DNA of 64,000 nucleotides from Desulfovibrio inopinatus DSM 10711 (GCF_000429305.1 NZ_AUBP01000005.1:1-64000); one strand, 5' to 3'. Positions 8,102 through 18,932 are shown, numbered from the stretch's first letter. The notes: generated from the letters alone by a model not told the origin. Numbers and translations: made by a program.

Positions 8102-11100
8102 TCAGGCTTCGTGCGTATAGTATTCCTGAATGCTTTTGACGTCGAGACCGACACCCTGACTCTCTTTGATGGCAAGCGCCATGGCCTTAGCCCCGGCGAT
8201 CGTCGTGGTATACGGAATACCATAGAGCAGCGTGGTCTGGCGCAGAAGCGACGAATCCTCGACCGTTTTCTTTCCCGATGCCGTATTGATAACGAGATCG
8301 ATTGCTTTATTTTTAATGAGATCGACCACATGGGGTCGGGCTTCATGCACTTTGAAGACGTGCTTCGCCTTAATACCAAGGGACTCCAGGTGCGCTGCCG
8401 TGCCTTTCGTCGCAAGAATCTCGAACCCGATATCTCCAAACGCCTTGGCGACGTCAGCCAGACTTGCCTTGTCACGGTCATTGACCGAAATGAACACTGC
8501 CCCGCCTTCGGGGAGGCGTTGTCCGGCTGCAAGCTGACTTTTCATAAACGCCAAACCTACCGATTCATCAACGCCCATGACTTCGCCTGTCGACCGCATT
8601 TCCGGTCCAAGCAAAATATCGACACCAGGGAAACGGTTAAAGGGAAATACCGATTCTTTCACCGCAAAATAGCCAGATTTGCGCATAGCCCAGGGGTTGA
8701 TATCTTTCAATCGTTCTCCCATCATAACACGCGTGGCCACTTTCGCTAAAGGCACTCCCGTAGCCTTGCTAACAAATGGTGATGTTCTCGACGCACGTGG
8801 ATTGACTTCCAGAATGTAGACCAGACCGTCTTTCACCGCAAACTGGATATTCATAAGACCGACAACGCCAAGTTCTTCGGCAAGCGCACGGGTCTGACGC
8901 TTGATTTCCTCAACGAGTGACGCAGACAGTGAATGCGGAGGCAGGACACATGCCGAGTCGCCCGAGTGAATACCGGCTTCTTCAATATGCTCCATAACAC
9001 CGGCAACATATGTCTCTTCACCATCACAAATCGCGTCCACATCGACTTCAATGGCATTTTCCAGAAACTTGTCGATAAGGACCGGATGCTCGCCTGAAAC
9101 GACAGCCGCAACCTTGAAGTAGCTCATGAGCCCTTCTTCGTCGTACACGATTTCCATGGCTCTCCCACCCAAGACATAGGAAGGGCGAACAACCACGGGG
9201 TAGCCAATATTTGATGCAATGACCGCCGCTTCATTGAATGACATGGCGGTTCCATTTGCTGGCTGGCGAAGATCGAGCTTTTTCAAGAGAGCCTGAAAGC
9301 GTTCACGGTCTTCCGCGCGGTCAATGCTATCCGGCGAAGTACCAAGAATGGGAACTCCAGCTCGCAACAAGGGGACGGCAAGATTCAGCGGTGTCTGACC
9401 GCCAAATTGGACAATGACCCCTTCGGGTTTTTCCGATTCGATGATGTTGAGCACATCTTCAAACGTGAGAGGTTCGAAATAGAGTCTGTCCGAAGTATCG
9501 TAGTCCGTACTTACCGTTTCCGGGTTGGAGTTGACCATAATGGACTCCACTCCCATATCCCGCAACGCAAAGGAGGCGTGGCAGCAGCAATAGTCAAACT
9601 CGATCCCTTGCCCGATGCGGTTGGGCCCCCCACCGAGAATAATGACTTTTTTCTTACTTGTCCGTTCGATCTCCCGACCCGTTTCATACGTGGAGTAATA
9701 ATACGGCGTGTAAGCTTCGAACTCCGCAGCACACGTATCAACGAGATAATACGTCGGCTCTATTCCACATTCTTTGCGTAATGCGCGGATATCAGCTTCG
9801 GACCGTTTCCAAATGGCGGCAAGTTGCACATCGGAAAATCCCATTTCCTTGGAGCGGCGCAATATATCCTGTAATTCTGGATTATCAGCCGTCATGGAAT
9901 GGCTCAAAATGAACTGATGCAGCGCATTCTCCATATCGATGATCTCGCGGATCTGACGCAGGAACCATGGGTCAATACGGGTCGCTTCGTAAATTTCATC
10001 GTCTGTGGCGCCACAAATCATGACATGTCGCACCTCAAACAAACGTTTCGACGTCGGTTTGCGGATTGCGGTAAGCAACTCGTCTTTGTTGAGTTCGCAT
10101 GCCTGAAAATGTTTCCCCAAGCCAGGCATACCGATTTCCAAAGAGCGTAGTCCTTTTTGCAACGACTCTTTAAACGTACGGCCGATGCTCATTGCTTCGC
10201 CGACGCTTTTCATAGCCGTCGTCAAATAATCCTCGGAGCCCGGAAATTTTTCAAATGTGAATCGGGGAATTTTGATAACACAGTAGTCAATCGTCGGCTC
10301 GAAGGAGGCCATGGTTTCCCGAGTGATGTCGTTGGGGATCTCATCAAGCGTGTAGCCTACGGCGAGCTTGGCGGCAATTTTTGCAATGGGGAACCCAGTC
10401 GCTTTCGATGCCAAAGCCGACGAGCGCGATACCCGAGGATTCATCTCGATGATGACCATCTCCCCGTCTTCGGGATTGACCGCAAATTGGACGTTCGATC
10501 CACCGGTTTCCACTCCGATTTCACGCATGATATCGAGCGCGGCATTCCGCATAAGCTGATACTCGACATCGGTCAGAGTCTGCGCTGGGGCCACTGTAAT
10601 GGAATCACCGGTATGGACACCCATGGGATCAATGTTTTCAATGGAACAAATGACAACGCAGTTATCATTTTTATCGCGCATGACCTCAAGCTCAAACTCT
10701 TTCCATCCAAGGATGGATTGTTCAAGCATAACTTCACTTTTGAGGCTGGCCGCGAGCCCGCGTCCGGCAATTTCTTCGAGGTCTTCCATGTTGTAGGCGA
10801 CCCCGCCACCGGTTCCGCCGAGTGTATAGGCCGGGCGGACAATGATGGGAAAGGAAATCTTTTGTCCCCATTCGCGCACATCGTCCATGGTTTTACAAAT
10901 GCCCGACTCAGGAACCTTCAGTCCAATATTGTCCATGGCTTCGCGAAAGAGTTCGCGACTTTCAGCCTTCTTAATAACCGGCAACGATGCGCCGATAAGT
11001 TCAACATTGTATTTATCGAGAATACCGGATTCAGCCAGTGCAACGGCCGTATTCAGGCCAGTTTGGCCGCCCAGAGTCGGCAACAGGGCGTCCGGACGTT

Positions 11101-11341
11101 CACGGGCAATAATTTTTTCCACAGTTCCCGGTTCAATCGGCTCAATATAGGTCCGATCGGCCATATCGGGATCCGTCATGATCGTGGCCGGATTCGAATT
11201 GACCAGCACCACTTCATAGCCTTCCTCGCGAAGAGCCTTGGTGGCTTGGGAACCGGAATAGTCGAATTCGCAAGCCTGTCCGATGACAATGGGGCCGGAT
11301 CCGATAATCATGATCTTTTTCAGGTCTGTCCGCTTGGGCAT
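8102..11341 (-). CDS. carB: Carbamoyl-phosphate synthase large subunit
   Basis: Makes carbamoyl phosphate from bicarbonate, ATP and ammonia channelled from CarA, feeding pyrimidine and arginine synthesis. From the ATG at 11341 it is 1079 residues, the standard length, beginning [20 protein letters not shown] like E. coli CarB. Two homologous ATP-grasp halves are visible; the second starts near [22 protein letters not shown]-terminal MGS-type allosteric domain follows. The frame stays open 29 codons further upstream to a GTG at 11428, which has a much better ribosome binding site, so an N-terminal extension is possible. carA is not in the window. It is followed closely by purF. Confidence 0.96.
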   Translation of the reverse strand: MPKRTDLKKIMIIGSGPIVIGQACEFDYSGSQATKALREEGYEVVLVNSNPATIMTDPDMADRTYIEPIEPGTVEKIIARERPDALLPTLGGQTGLNTAVALAESGILDKYNVELIGASLPVIKKAESRELFREAMDNIGLKVPESGICKTMDDVREWGQKISFPIIVRPAYTLGGTGGGVAYNMEDLEEIAGRGLAASLKSEVMLEQSILGWKEFELEVMRDKNDNCVVICSIENIDPMGVHTGDSITVAPAQTLTDVEYQLMRNAALDIMREIGVETGGSNVQFAVNPEDGEMVIIEMNPRVSRSSALASKATGFPIAKIAAKLAVGYTLDEIPNDITRETMASFEPTIDYCVIKIPRFTFEKFPGSEDYLTTAMKSVGEAMSIGRTFKESLQKGLRSLEIGMPGLGKHFQACELNKDELLTAIRKPTSKRLFEVRHVMICGATDDEIYEATRIDPWFLRQIREIIDMENALHQFILSHSMTADNPELQDILRRSKEMGFSDVQLAAIWKRSEADIRALRKECGIEPTYYLVDTCAAEFEAYTPYYYSTYETGREIERTSKKKVIILGGGPNRIGQGIEFDYCCCHASFALRDMGVESIMVNSNPETVSTDYDTSDRLYFEPLTFEDVLNIIESEKPEGVIVQFGGQTPLNLAVPLLRAGVPILGTSPDSIDRAEDRERFQALLKKLDLRQPANGTAMSFNEAAVIASNIGYPVVVRPSYVLGGRAMEIVYDEEGLMSYFKVAAVVSGEHPVLIDKFLENAIEVDVDAICDGEETYVAGVMEHIEEAGIHSGDSACVLPPHSLSASLVEEIKRQTRALAEELGVVGLMNIQFAVKDGLVYILEVNPRASRTSPFVSKATGVPLAKVATRVMMGERLKDINPWAMRKSGYFAVKESVFPFNRFPGVDILLGPEMRSTGEVMGVDESVGLAFMKSQLAAGQRLPEGGAVFISVNDRDKASLADVAKAFGDIGFEILATKGTAAHLESLGIKAKHVFKVHEARPHVVDLIKNKAIDLVINTASGKKTVEDSSLLRQTTLLYGIPYTTTIAGAKAMALAIKESQGVGLDVKSIQEYYTHEA

Positions 11342-11466
11342 GGCGCTTAATATCCATCCTGAGGTTAATCGTGTGCGTAAGTTGCCGGGGGTGTAAGCGA
11401 TTGTCGCGTAATGGGCAAGTCGTTTCACGCCATGACCTCCTCAGAGCCCATGGCGACGGCCATGGC

Positions 11467-11495
11467 ATTTCAGGTCGTTTTCCATAAAAGGTCAA
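11467..11495 (-). promoter_or_regulatory. Candidate carB promoter
   Basis: On the minus strand TTGACC (11490-11495) and TGAAAT (11467-11472) are separated by 17 bp. They lie 40 bp upstream of the alternative GTG start and about 125 bp upstream of the ATG start of carB. The -10 box is imperfect. Confidence 0.4.
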
Positions 11496-11550
11496 GCCCG
11501 TTCTTGACTTCCCTTTCGCTATGGACCAACTTAGCCTTCTTCGTTTATCG

Positions 11551-11574
11551 CCACGATCGTGGAAATCATACAAT
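11551..11574 (+). promoter_or_regulatory. 12-bp palindrome and -10 box upstream of ileS
   Basis: The perfect palindrome CCACGATCGTGG (11551-11562) ends 6 bp before a good -10 hexamer, TACAAT (11569-11574), and about 40 bp before the ileS start. No strong -35 box is visible at the matching distance, which would fit a promoter dependent on or blocked by a regulator bound at the palindrome. Confidence 0.4.
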
Positions 11575-11602
11575 TCAGCATATATTACAAAGAGATGCAC
11601 TC

Positions 11603-14419
11603 ATGAGCGATTACAAAAAGACGTTGAGCCTGCCCCGAACGAAGTTTCCTATGCGGGCCAACCTGCGCCAAAAGGAACCGGAACTGCTGAAGTTCTGGGA
11701 AAAAAACGATGTCTATGGCAAAATGGTCGAGAAACATGCGGACAAACCTGACTATGTCCTCCATGACGGCCCTCCTTATGCCAACGGGCACCTGCACATG
11801 GGGCATGCCCTCAACAAAATCATCAAAGATATTATCGTTAAATCACGGCATTTTATGGGATTTCGCGCACAGTACATTCCCGGTTGGGACTGTCACGGAC
11901 TGCCCATTGAACTGAAAGTCGAACAGGAAACAAAATTCGACAAAAAAGATATTCCCATTATCAAAGTTCGGCGTAAATGTCGTTCGTACGCTGAAAAATT
12001 TGTAAAAATCCAGCGCCAGGAATTTCAGCGCATGGGTATTTTCGGCGTGTGGAACAATCCCTACCTGACCATGAATCCCGAGTATGAATCGGCAACGGCC
12101 TATACGCTTGGGGAATTTGTGGAAAACGGCAGTGTCGTGCGCGGCAAAAAACCCATTCACTGGTGTATTTCTTGTGAAACGGCTCTGGCCGAAGCGGAAG
12201 TCGAATATGCTGATCACACTTCGCCTTCTATTTTCGTTCGATTTCCCTTGACCGATACCACACTGAATTCCGTTTTACCCGAAGCAGATACAGACAATAC
12301 GTATGCGGTTATCTGGACCACGACCCCTTGGACACTTCCCGACAACATGGCCGTGGCACTGCATCCAGAGTTCGAATACGTGCTCGTCTCCTGTGACGGC
12401 AGCGATTATATTGTCGCGAAAGAATTACTGGAAAGCTGTGCAGAAAAATTTGGTTGGGAAAACTATTCCATCAAAACGGAAATTCTCGGCGAAAAGCTTA
12501 TCGGTCTCGTTGCACAGCATCCATTTTACGACCGACCTTCCCCATTGGTTGCAGCAGACTATGTTACCTTGGACACCGGAACCGGTTTGGTTCATACAGC
12601 GCCAGGACATGGTCGGGAAGACTTTGAAACCGGCTTGCGGAACAATCTCGAAGTGCTGTCGCCGATTGACGACGAAGGCCGATTTCTCGATGTTGTCCCC
12701 TACTTTGCCGGAAAGACTATTTTCGAGGCCAATCCTCTTGTTATCGAAAAATTGCAGGAAGTTGGTCATTTGCTTGGGCAAGAAAAAATCAAGCATTCCT
12801 ACCCGCACTGCTGGCGCTGCAAAGAGCCGGTTATTTTTCGGGCAACCACCCAGTGGTTCATTTCCATGGAAAAAAACGATCTGCGAGAGAAAGCTCTGAA
12901 CGCCATTGAGAAGGATGTCCAATGGATTCCTTCATGGGGACGCGAGCGCATCCATGGCATGATTGCCAACCGTCCAGACTGGTGTATTTCTCGTCAGCGC
13001 ATGTGGGGCGTTCCCATTATCGCTCTCCTCTGCAAGAAATGCGATCATGCCTATTTCGATCCCAATTGGGTCAAAGAAATCGCGAATCGATTCGCTGGCC
13101 ATAAATTTGGGTGTGACTACTGGTTCGAAGCCGATATTAAGGATCTTGTCCCCGAAGGCCTGACATGTCCCGAATGCGGTGGCACAGAATTCGACAAAGA
13201 AGACGACATCCTTGATGTTTGGTTCGATTCTGGGACGAGCTTTGCTGCAGTTCTCGAAAAACGTCCGGAATGTCGATTTCCGGCCGATATGTACCTGGAA
13301 GGTTCGGACCAACACCGTGGCTGGTTCCACAGTTCGCTCCTTGCCTCCATTGGCACACGTGGTGTTGCTCCATACAAATCCGTGTTAACCCACGGCTATG
13401 TTGTCGACGGCGATGGACGAAAAATGTCCAAGTCGCTTGGCAATGGTATCCTGCCCCAGGAAATCATTGACCAACACGGGGCAGAGATTCTGCGGATTTG
13501 GGTCGCCTCGGTGAATTACCAGGATGATGTACGCATCTCCGAAGAAATTCTCGCACGATTGGTTGAAGCCTACCGTCGTATCCGCAACACATGCCGCTTC
13601 ATCCTGGGCAATATCAGCGACTTCGATCCGACGACAGATTGTGTTGCCGACGCCGAGATGCTGCCTCTTGATCGCTATGCACAAGATACGGCATTCCGTG
13701 AATATGACCATATTCAACAGGCCTATTTGAAATATGAATTTCATAAGACCTTCCATGGCCTGTACAACATGTGCATCACCGATTTGAGTGCGTTTTATCT
13801 CGACATCATTAAGGACAGACTGTATGTGACCGCCCCCAAAAGCTTGGAACGCCGTTCTGCACAAACAGCGTTGTGGCGCATTTTGAGTGTACTTCTGAAG
13901 TGTATGGCACCGGTGCTGAGTTTCACTGCCGAAGAAATTTACCAGCACATGCCGGAAAGCCAGCGCGGTCCCGGATCGACGGTCTTCGAATTTGCGTTTG
14001 AACCCGACCAGAACCTGCGTATGCCTGAAGAAGAACGCGGCCGTATGGATTTAGTTGCAGACATCAAGACTGAAACCGCTCGCGTGGCAGAACCTTTGAG
14101 AAAAGCCGGTGATATTGGTCATCCGCTGGATGCCGCCGTCACGCTGTATGTCTCCGAAAGTCTCAAAAGCGAGCTTGATGCCATCCCTGGTATCGACCTG
14201 CGTGAGATTCTTATTGCTTCGACCGTCACGGTGAAGCCGTTAGAGGAAGCACCGGATACTGCAGTTATGGCCGAAGAACTGGAAGGACTTGGCATTGTCA
14301 TCGAGCTTGCGCCTGGTGAAAAATGCGAGCGCTGCTGGATCAAAACAACAGAACGTGGCAGCAACACCGAGCACCCTGATGTATGCCCGCGCTGTGCTGC
14401 TGTGATTTCCACCCTTTAG
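11603..14419 (+). CDS. ileS: Isoleucyl-tRNA synthetase
   Basis: Class I synthetase that charges tRNA-Ile and hydrolyses mischarged valine. From the ATG at 11603 it has 938 residues, the same length as E. coli IleRS. Visible are the ATP-binding HIGH-type motif HMGH within [15 protein letters not shown], the KMSKS motif within [10 protein letters not shown], and the inserted editing domain between them. A C-terminal zinc-binding region, CERCWIK...CPRC, is also present. The open frame reaches back to 11411, but the family start and an AGAG upstream favour 11603. It heads the run ileS-lspA-15031-15252-16225-cheZ; the ileS-lspA pairing is common in bacteria. Confidence 0.97.
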   Translation: MSDYKKTLSLPRTKFPMRANLRQKEPELLKFWEKNDVYGKMVEKHADKPDYVLHDGPPYANGHLHMGHALNKIIKDIIVKSRHFMGFRAQYIPGWDCHGLPIELKVEQETKFDKKDIPIIKVRRKCRSYAEKFVKIQRQEFQRMGIFGVWNNPYLTMNPEYESATAYTLGEFVENGSVVRGKKPIHWCISCETALAEAEVEYADHTSPSIFVRFPLTDTTLNSVLPEADTDNTYAVIWTTTPWTLPDNMAVALHPEFEYVLVSCDGSDYIVAKELLESCAEKFGWENYSIKTEILGEKLIGLVAQHPFYDRPSPLVAADYVTLDTGTGLVHTAPGHGREDFETGLRNNLEVLSPIDDEGRFLDVVPYFAGKTIFEANPLVIEKLQEVGHLLGQEKIKHSYPHCWRCKEPVIFRATTQWFISMEKNDLREKALNAIEKDVQWIPSWGRERIHGMIANRPDWCISRQRMWGVPIIALLCKKCDHAYFDPNWVKEIANRFAGHKFGCDYWFEADIKDLVPEGLTCPECGGTEFDKEDDILDVWFDSGTSFAAVLEKRPECRFPADMYLEGSDQHRGWFHSSLLASIGTRGVAPYKSVLTHGYVVDGDGRKMSKSLGNGILPQEIIDQHGAEILRIWVASVNYQDDVRISEEILARLVEAYRRIRNTCRFILGNISDFDPTTDCVADAEMLPLDRYAQDTAFREYDHIQQAYLKYEFHKTFHGLYNMCITDLSAFYLDIIKDRLYVTAPKSLERRSAQTALWRILSVLLKCMAPVLSFTAEEIYQHMPESQRGPGSTVFEFAFEPDQNLRMPEEERGRMDLVADIKTETARVAEPLRKAGDIGHPLDAAVTLYVSESLKSELDAIPGIDLREILIASTVTVKPLEEAPDTAVMAEELEGLGIVIELAPGEKCERCWIKTTERGSNTEHPDVCPRCAAVISTL

Positions 14420-14444
14420 CCTGTATCAAAGATACCTGGATTCT

Positions 14445-14942
14445 ATGGCAAAACGCTATATTATCGCCATTGGCCTGGCTGTATGTATTATCATCCTGGA
14501 TCAGGCAACGAAAGCATACATTGCATCGACCATGACATTGTGGAGTTCGTTTCCCGTTGTGGATAATTTCTTCAACATTGTCTTTGTCCTCAACCGAGGA
14601 GCAGCATTTGGTTTTCTCAACAATGCCGATTCGAACTGGCAGGCATATTTTTTTATAGGAATAACCTGCCTGGCATTGGTGTTAATCTGGTCGATGTTGA
14701 AACGTTCTCATAACGAAGACACCCTGTTCAATGCGTCTCTCGGGCTTGTTCTAGGCGGAGCAATCGGCAATCTTGTCGATCGGATCCGCCTTGGAGAAGT
14801 CATCGATTTTCTTGATTTCCAATTTGGCAGCTACCACTGGCCAGCGTTCAATGTCGCTGATATCGCCATTACAACCGGTGCCCTGCTGTTGGCGCTCTGT
14901 CTTCTTTTTTCAGGAAAGGACGGGCATGACCGCTCGCTTTAA
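14445..14942 (+). CDS. lspA: Prolipoprotein signal peptidase (signal peptidase II)
   Basis: Inner-membrane aspartyl protease that cleaves the signal peptide of diacylglyceryl-modified prolipoproteins. The 165 residues contain four hydrophobic segments. The family motifs are present: NRGAAFGF, NLVDRIRLGEVIDFLDF with the first catalytic Asp, and FNVADIAITTG with the second. It begins 25 bp after ileS. Substrates predicted in this same window include the lipoprotein encoded immediately downstream (15252) and the SurA-like lipoprotein at 33158. Confidence 0.96.
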   Translation: MAKRYIIAIGLAVCIIILDQATKAYIASTMTLWSSFPVVDNFFNIVFVLNRGAAFGFLNNADSNWQAYFFIGITCLALVLIWSMLKRSHNEDTLFNASLGLVLGGAIGNLVDRIRLGEVIDFLDFQFGSYHWPAFNVADIAITTGALLLALCLLFSGKDGHDRSL

Positions 14943-15030
14943 CATCGACATGTGAACAGATTGCATGTCAAGAAACGAAAGCGTAAGACCATTGACGCAT
15001 CATATCGTCTGACAACGAATGGAAGGAAGC

Positions 15031-15255
15031 ATGTTTGGACTGTCAAATATCGACGCGCAGCAGATGATCTGGATCTATGTGATCGCCCTTATTCCCGCTC
15101 TTCCCAACCTCTGGGCTATTTGGCACGCATTTCGCCGGAATTTCCCAACGGTCAATGAAAAGATGATTTGGATTGCTGCGGCCGTCTTTGTTCCTATTAT
15201 TGGTGGATTGGCCTACATCTTTTTTGGACGTAAACGAGGACAATTGCCTGAATGA
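15031..15255 (+). CDS. Small membrane protein, PLD-nuclease N-terminal-like domain
   Basis: A 74-residue protein with two hydrophobic segments (IWIYVIALIPALPNLWAIW and MIWIAAAVFVPIIGGLAYIFF) and a short basic tail. It resembles the N-terminal membrane domain found before phospholipase D-type enzymes such as cardiolipin synthase (PLDc_N), here on its own. Alone such domains have no assigned catalytic role. The ATG at 15031 is preferred over the in-frame ATG at 15019 because GGAAGGA (15021-15027) sits just before it. Its stop overlaps the next start by 4 bp, so the two are translationally coupled. Confidence 0.75.
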   Translation: MFGLSNIDAQQMIWIYVIALIPALPNLWAIWHAFRRNFPTVNEKMIWIAAAVFVPIIGGLAYIFFGRKRGQLPE

Positions 15256-16205
15256 AGAAACATCATCTGTCCCAATTGGCAGTAGCCAGCGCATGCGGCT
15301 TGATGCTTTTAAGCGGTTGTGCCGGAAAGAAAAATGTCTCAACGGCAACCATGCCGGGCGCATCGCAATCATCTTCTTTGTCTACACCAGCAGACATGTG
15401 GGCTGACCTTGATTCACTTAAAGGGGAAGTCAGACGGTTGTCCTCCAGTGTAGAAGAACTCCGATATCAGGTCGATTCCGTTGCCGGTTCGGGAAATGGA
15501 GAATCGCTTTCGGACCGCGTGGGCGCACTTGAAGCCAATGTTGCTCAAATTGCTTCACAGTTGGCTATAGAACTGGAACGACCGGTCAGGCCGACCCGTT
15601 CTCAGCAGCAAGGTTCGAGAATTGGCATCGCCACAGCTCCGCCAATTCCCTCCGAACCCACTACAGTATCAGTGGTGCCTGCACCGGCATCACCACCTTA
15701 TTCTGCCACGACGACAACGCCCCCCAGTAGCCCGTCGCAAGGGGAACCTATCGTCTACGAAACTCAAAAAGCCTATGTTCCTTCCGGAACAACTGGCACA
15801 AGCGCAACACCTGTAGCGCGTAGTGAAGCTTCAGAGTCGTCCAAAGCGATGTATGAGCGTGGTCTTGAGGCGTTCAAAAATCGGCAATATGACCAAGCGA
15901 TTGCTGTATGGAAAGACTTTGTTTCGTCGTATCCCTCCGACTCCCTGGCCCCGAATGCTCTCTTCTGGCAAGGTGAAGCGTATTATCAAAAAGGAGATTT
16001 TGCCAACGCCGCCCTGATGTATCAGGACGTCATTGAAAAATATTCCTCGAGCAACAAATATCCGGCAGCCATGCTCAAACAAGGTATCTCGTTTATGCGC
16101 ATGGGCAATAAAAGTGCCGGAGCCATCGTTCTGAAGGATCTAATTTCAAAATATCCAAATTCAGCTGAAGCAACGCGCGCCAAAAATGTGCTTGCTTCTC
16201 TGTAA
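15252..16205 (+). CDS. CpoB/YbgF-like TPR lipoprotein
   Basis: A 317-residue envelope protein. The N terminus is a lipoprotein signal with lipobox LLSGC (Cys23). A short coiled-coil region follows (about residues 48-105), then a Pro/Ser/Thr-rich linker (about 110-190), then three TPR-like repeats in the last 120 residues (YERGLEAFKNRQYDQAI onward). This is the architecture of YbgF/CpoB, which coordinates peptidoglycan synthesis with Tol-Pal outer-membrane constriction in E. coli; there it is periplasmic rather than lipidated. No tol or pal genes are nearby, so the Tol link is inference. Its start overlaps the preceding stop (ATGA). Confidence 0.8.
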   Translation: MKKHHLSQLAVASACGLMLLSGCAGKKNVSTATMPGASQSSSLSTPADMWADLDSLKGEVRRLSSSVEELRYQVDSVAGSGNGESLSDRVGALEANVAQIASQLAIELERPVRPTRSQQQGSRIGIATAPPIPSEPTTVSVVPAPASPPYSATTTTPPSSPSQGEPIVYETQKAYVPSGTTGTSATPVARSEASESSKAMYERGLEAFKNRQYDQAIAVWKDFVSSYPSDSLAPNALFWQGEAYYQKGDFANAALMYQDVIEKYSSSNKYPAAMLKQGISFMRMGNKSAGAIVLKDLISKYPNSAEATRAKNVLASL

Positions 16206-16224
16206 CGACAACGCCTGAAGGCGA

Positions 16225-16671
16225 ATGAAGAATACATGTATGCCGCAAAACAGCTTTCGTAAAATCATTTACCTCTCTTTTGATGCTGATGTCATGAATC
16301 AACCCGTCGTTTGTAACCTGTCACGCAATTTTGATTTGTGCTTCAATATCCTCAAAGCACAAATCACTCCTCGACAGGAAGGACATATGATCATGGAGAT
16401 CAGCGGATTGGCCGATGCATATCAGGACGGCATGGATTATCTCAAAGAGCATGGTGTGACAATTTCAGGTGTCGAGCAAAAGATATCTCGAGACGAAGCA
16501 TCGTGTATCCACTGTGGAATGTGCACGGCCCTGTGTCCAACCAAAGCACTGTCCATTGATTTACAATCACGTTTTGTCACATTTGATTTGGAAAAATGTT
16601 CGGCCTGTGGCATGTGCACAACCGTCTGTCCTGTCAAAGCCATGGATGTTCAACTCGACAATGGATCGTAA
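16225..16671 (+). CDS. NIL domain-ferredoxin fusion protein
   Basis: A 148-residue protein joining an N-terminal NIL domain (about residues 10-88, the ligand-binding fold of MetN-type transporters) to a two-cluster ferredoxin. Cluster ligands are Cys94/97/100/104 and Cys125/128/131/135 in CIHCGMCTALCP and CSACGMCTTVCP. Proteins of this exact fusion, with DUF39 partners, have been implicated in making homocysteine from aspartate semialdehyde in Desulfovibrio alaskensis and Methanosarcina. By homology this is a candidate for that reductive sulfur-insertion step. An alternative ATG lies at 16240; both starts have only modest ribosome binding sites. No DUF39 gene is in the window. Confidence 0.85.
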   Translation: MKNTCMPQNSFRKIIYLSFDADVMNQPVVCNLSRNFDLCFNILKAQITPRQEGHMIMEISGLADAYQDGMDYLKEHGVTISGVEQKISRDEASCIHCGMCTALCPTKALSIDLQSRFVTFDLEKCSACGMCTTVCPVKAMDVQLDNGS

Positions 16672-16793
16672 CCCAAACGTTGAGGGAGGCACCGATTATG
16701 TCTTACGGTGTTGTGAAGCATTCGTTGACAACGCGCCATAACGGTTTGATATTCCTCGCCACGCCTCTCAACAGATGCATTTAGGAGCACGTC

Positions 16794-17546
16794 ATGTTCG
16801 ATAGCGATAAAATTCTGCAAGAAATGATGCAGAAGCTTTCCATGGAGATTGTCGCCAATCTTCGTGACAATATCACCCAAGCCATTGAGAGTGAGATATC
16901 ACGCAACCTGTCCAAAAGCATCGTTGAAAGCGAATTCTATCGCCGTCTCAACCAGGACATGCGCCAAGGCCTCCAGAATATTTACAAGGAAATTAATTCG
17001 GCCAAACAAGGTGGCGGTTCTTCCAGCGCATCATCATCAGCAGCAGCAGCAGTCGTCCCAGGAGAAGCAGATCAGCTTTTCAATGAAGCGGCCGACCAAC
17101 TCGACCAGGTTTTACAGACGACAGAAGAAGCAACCTCGAATATAATGGATATCATTGAGAAACATATGGATATCCAGTCAAAGTCCAATGAGATTTTACA
17201 TAGCATGCAGGCTGGTTCGGTGAATGAGGATGAACTGAACGCACTCCGTATAGCGAATGACGAACTCAATCAGGATCTTATGGAAATCATGACAACGTTG
17301 AGTTTCCAGGATCTCACCGGACAACGTATCAAGCTCATCATTTCAGCATTGAAGAAGGTTGAACGCATCGTTCTTGATCTGTATCTCAGCACAGGTCTGA
17401 AAATGAAGGCCCGTGAGAAAGAGCCGGAAAAGAGCCTGGAAGACATCGATGCCGATGCCAATAAAACGGTCAACGACCTCAAAGGCCCGCAGAGCGATGT
17501 CAAACAGAACGATGTCGACGATCTGCTTGCCCAGCTTGGTTTGTAA
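16794..17546 (+). CDS. cheZ: CheY-P phosphatase CheZ
   Basis: Dephosphorylates CheY-P to end the chemotactic signal. The 250 residues are predicted mostly helical, as expected for a long four-helix bundle. The catalytic segment LSFQDLTGQRIK carries the conserved Gln that activates water. The extreme C terminus DVDDLLAQLGL matches the CheY-docking tail of E. coli CheZ. A Ser/Ala/Gly-rich linker (about residues 73-90) divides the N-terminal helices from the core. The start has GGAGCA upstream. It ends the ileS-led gene run, with the glycosyltransferase at 17631 convergent. Confidence 0.92.
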   Translation: MFDSDKILQEMMQKLSMEIVANLRDNITQAIESEISRNLSKSIVESEFYRRLNQDMRQGLQNIYKEINSAKQGGGSSSASSSAAAAVVPGEADQLFNEAADQLDQVLQTTEEATSNIMDIIEKHMDIQSKSNEILHSMQAGSVNEDELNALRIANDELNQDLMEIMTTLSFQDLTGQRIKLIISALKKVERIVLDLYLSTGLKMKAREKEPEKSLEDIDADANKTVNDLKGPQSDVKQNDVDDLLAQLGL

Positions 17547-17630
17547 TTTTACGAAGCTGCACAGCGCTTCCCACAACGTGTAGTCGTCATAATCCCTGCT
17601 TAGCAGGACGAGATAGTATCATCATATCTG

Positions 17631-18914
17631 TCAATGTTGACGGCCATACTGTTTCTGCCATTCATCGAGAAACAGGATGGCCGTTTCCATTTCACTTAAT
17701 GGATCACTCTGTTTGCGCAAAGTCCAGACGAGATCCGTAAAAGAGACTTCTGGGCGCAGTCCATGGCGTTCCAACAGTTGGCCAACTTGTTGACGAATCG
17801 CTTCTGGAAGCTCGGATAACGCCGTGTCATATGATGCCCGATGCGGCCAGCCTGGCAGACGCGAGGCGACAAAATCAAGCAGACATTGCATGCGTGCAGC
17901 ATAGGTATGTTCGGCCAAAGCACGCGTTCGAGCGCGTTGCGCCATGACATGGCGTGCGTCCTCATCACGCAGCATCGTGTCTATTTGCGCTTTGAGTCCT
18001 TCCATGGAATCAAAAGTGACGAGTTCATCGGACGAAAAGTGCTCTGAAAGTAATTGCCGATTGTCTACAAGTTGAAAGGCTCCACACATGGCGAGTTCAA
18101 AAGTTCGTGGATTCACGAAATCATCGCCAGTAACGAGCGTTTTCGCTTGCATGCTGGAATGCAGATTGAGATTGATTTTCGATGCATTGTAAATTTTCAC
18201 TGCTGTAGCAGGATCAATTCGCCGACCTTCTTCCTGAACATACGGTGCCAAGTTCGCGTCGCCATCCCATTCTGTTCCCCAAATCTTCAGATCAAAACCG
18301 AGTAATTCCCGGAAGGCGACACGCCGATTGGGGTATCCTGCACCGAGAAATGAAATATCCGAGCCATATTTCCGCTTCTCTTGTACCGTCAACTCCAAAG
18401 GACGATGATGATTCGGATCGGCGGCCATAGGAAGGTACATCGCATTTTCAACGCCGATTCCAGCAAGTTTCGAAAGAAACGGCTCCTTTTGAATGACAAA
18501 AAAGAAATCATACAATGGCGCGAAGACTTCCCAATACGGAAAAACACGGTGATCTTCGACAAACCACATCGCCGTCGGTACCTTATCCCGCCGCAACCGT
18601 TTGAGCGCCTGACGAGACAATGGTGCCTGTGCCATAGACAACACAAGATCAGGTTCGAATGTCTCTACTTTGGCCAGTATCGCCTTGGAAAGAAATTGAA
18701 CGAACTCGTGCTCGAGGTAGTCGTATTTCTCGGGAAAAACCCGCAGCTCTTTCAAGGCGGTAAACGCGGAGTAAAAATCAGGGGCTTCAAACGCTTCAAC
18801 GGTATGTCCCAAAGAAGTCAACGCAGACATGACAAATCGGCCAACGGGCAGCGACCCGCCGTACAGAGGCAACACAACAAGAACACGAACAGAGGGCATG
18901 GACGGTGTAGTCAC
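17631..18914 (-). CDS. CgeB-like glycosyltransferase (DUF3880 / GT4-like)
   Basis: A 427-residue protein of the CgeB/YkvP type: an N-terminal Rossmann-like half (VRVLVVLPLYGGSLPVGRFV) and a C-terminal half resembling group 1 glycosyltransferases. In the latter, SDISFLGAGYPNRR and KINLNLHSSM...NPRTFELAMCGAFQLVDNR correspond to the sugar-nucleotide-binding region. It begins with GTG, supported by GGAG nine bases upstream. It lies 18 bp after the GT9 gene, and both probably act on lipopolysaccharide or a surface glycan. In Desulfovibrio relatives such proteins are also found in flagellin glycosylation clusters, so the acceptor is open. Confidence 0.8.
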   Translation of the reverse strand: MTTPSMPSVRVLVVLPLYGGSLPVGRFVMSALTSLGHTVEAFEAPDFYSAFTALKELRVFPEKYDYLEHEFVQFLSKAILAKVETFEPDLVLSMAQAPLSRQALKRLRRDKVPTAMWFVEDHRVFPYWEVFAPLYDFFFVIQKEPFLSKLAGIGVENAMYLPMAADPNHHRPLELTVQEKRKYGSDISFLGAGYPNRRVAFRELLGFDLKIWGTEWDGDANLAPYVQEEGRRIDPATAVKIYNASKINLNLHSSMQAKTLVTGDDFVNPRTFELAMCGAFQLVDNRQLLSEHFSSDELVTFDSMEGLKAQIDTMLRDEDARHVMAQRARTRALAEHTYAARMQCLLDFVASRLPGWPHRASYDTALSELPEAIRQQVGQLLERHGLRPEVSFTDLVWTLRKQSDPLSEMETAILFLDEWQKQYGRQH

Positions 18915-18932
18915 AGAAGCATTCTCCTGATT

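Noticed and set aside
10157-11350. 397-codon plus-strand open frame
   Set aside because: It lies entirely antisense to carB, whose protein is a full-length match to its family. The frame is an artefact of carB codon bias and its translation shows no domain.
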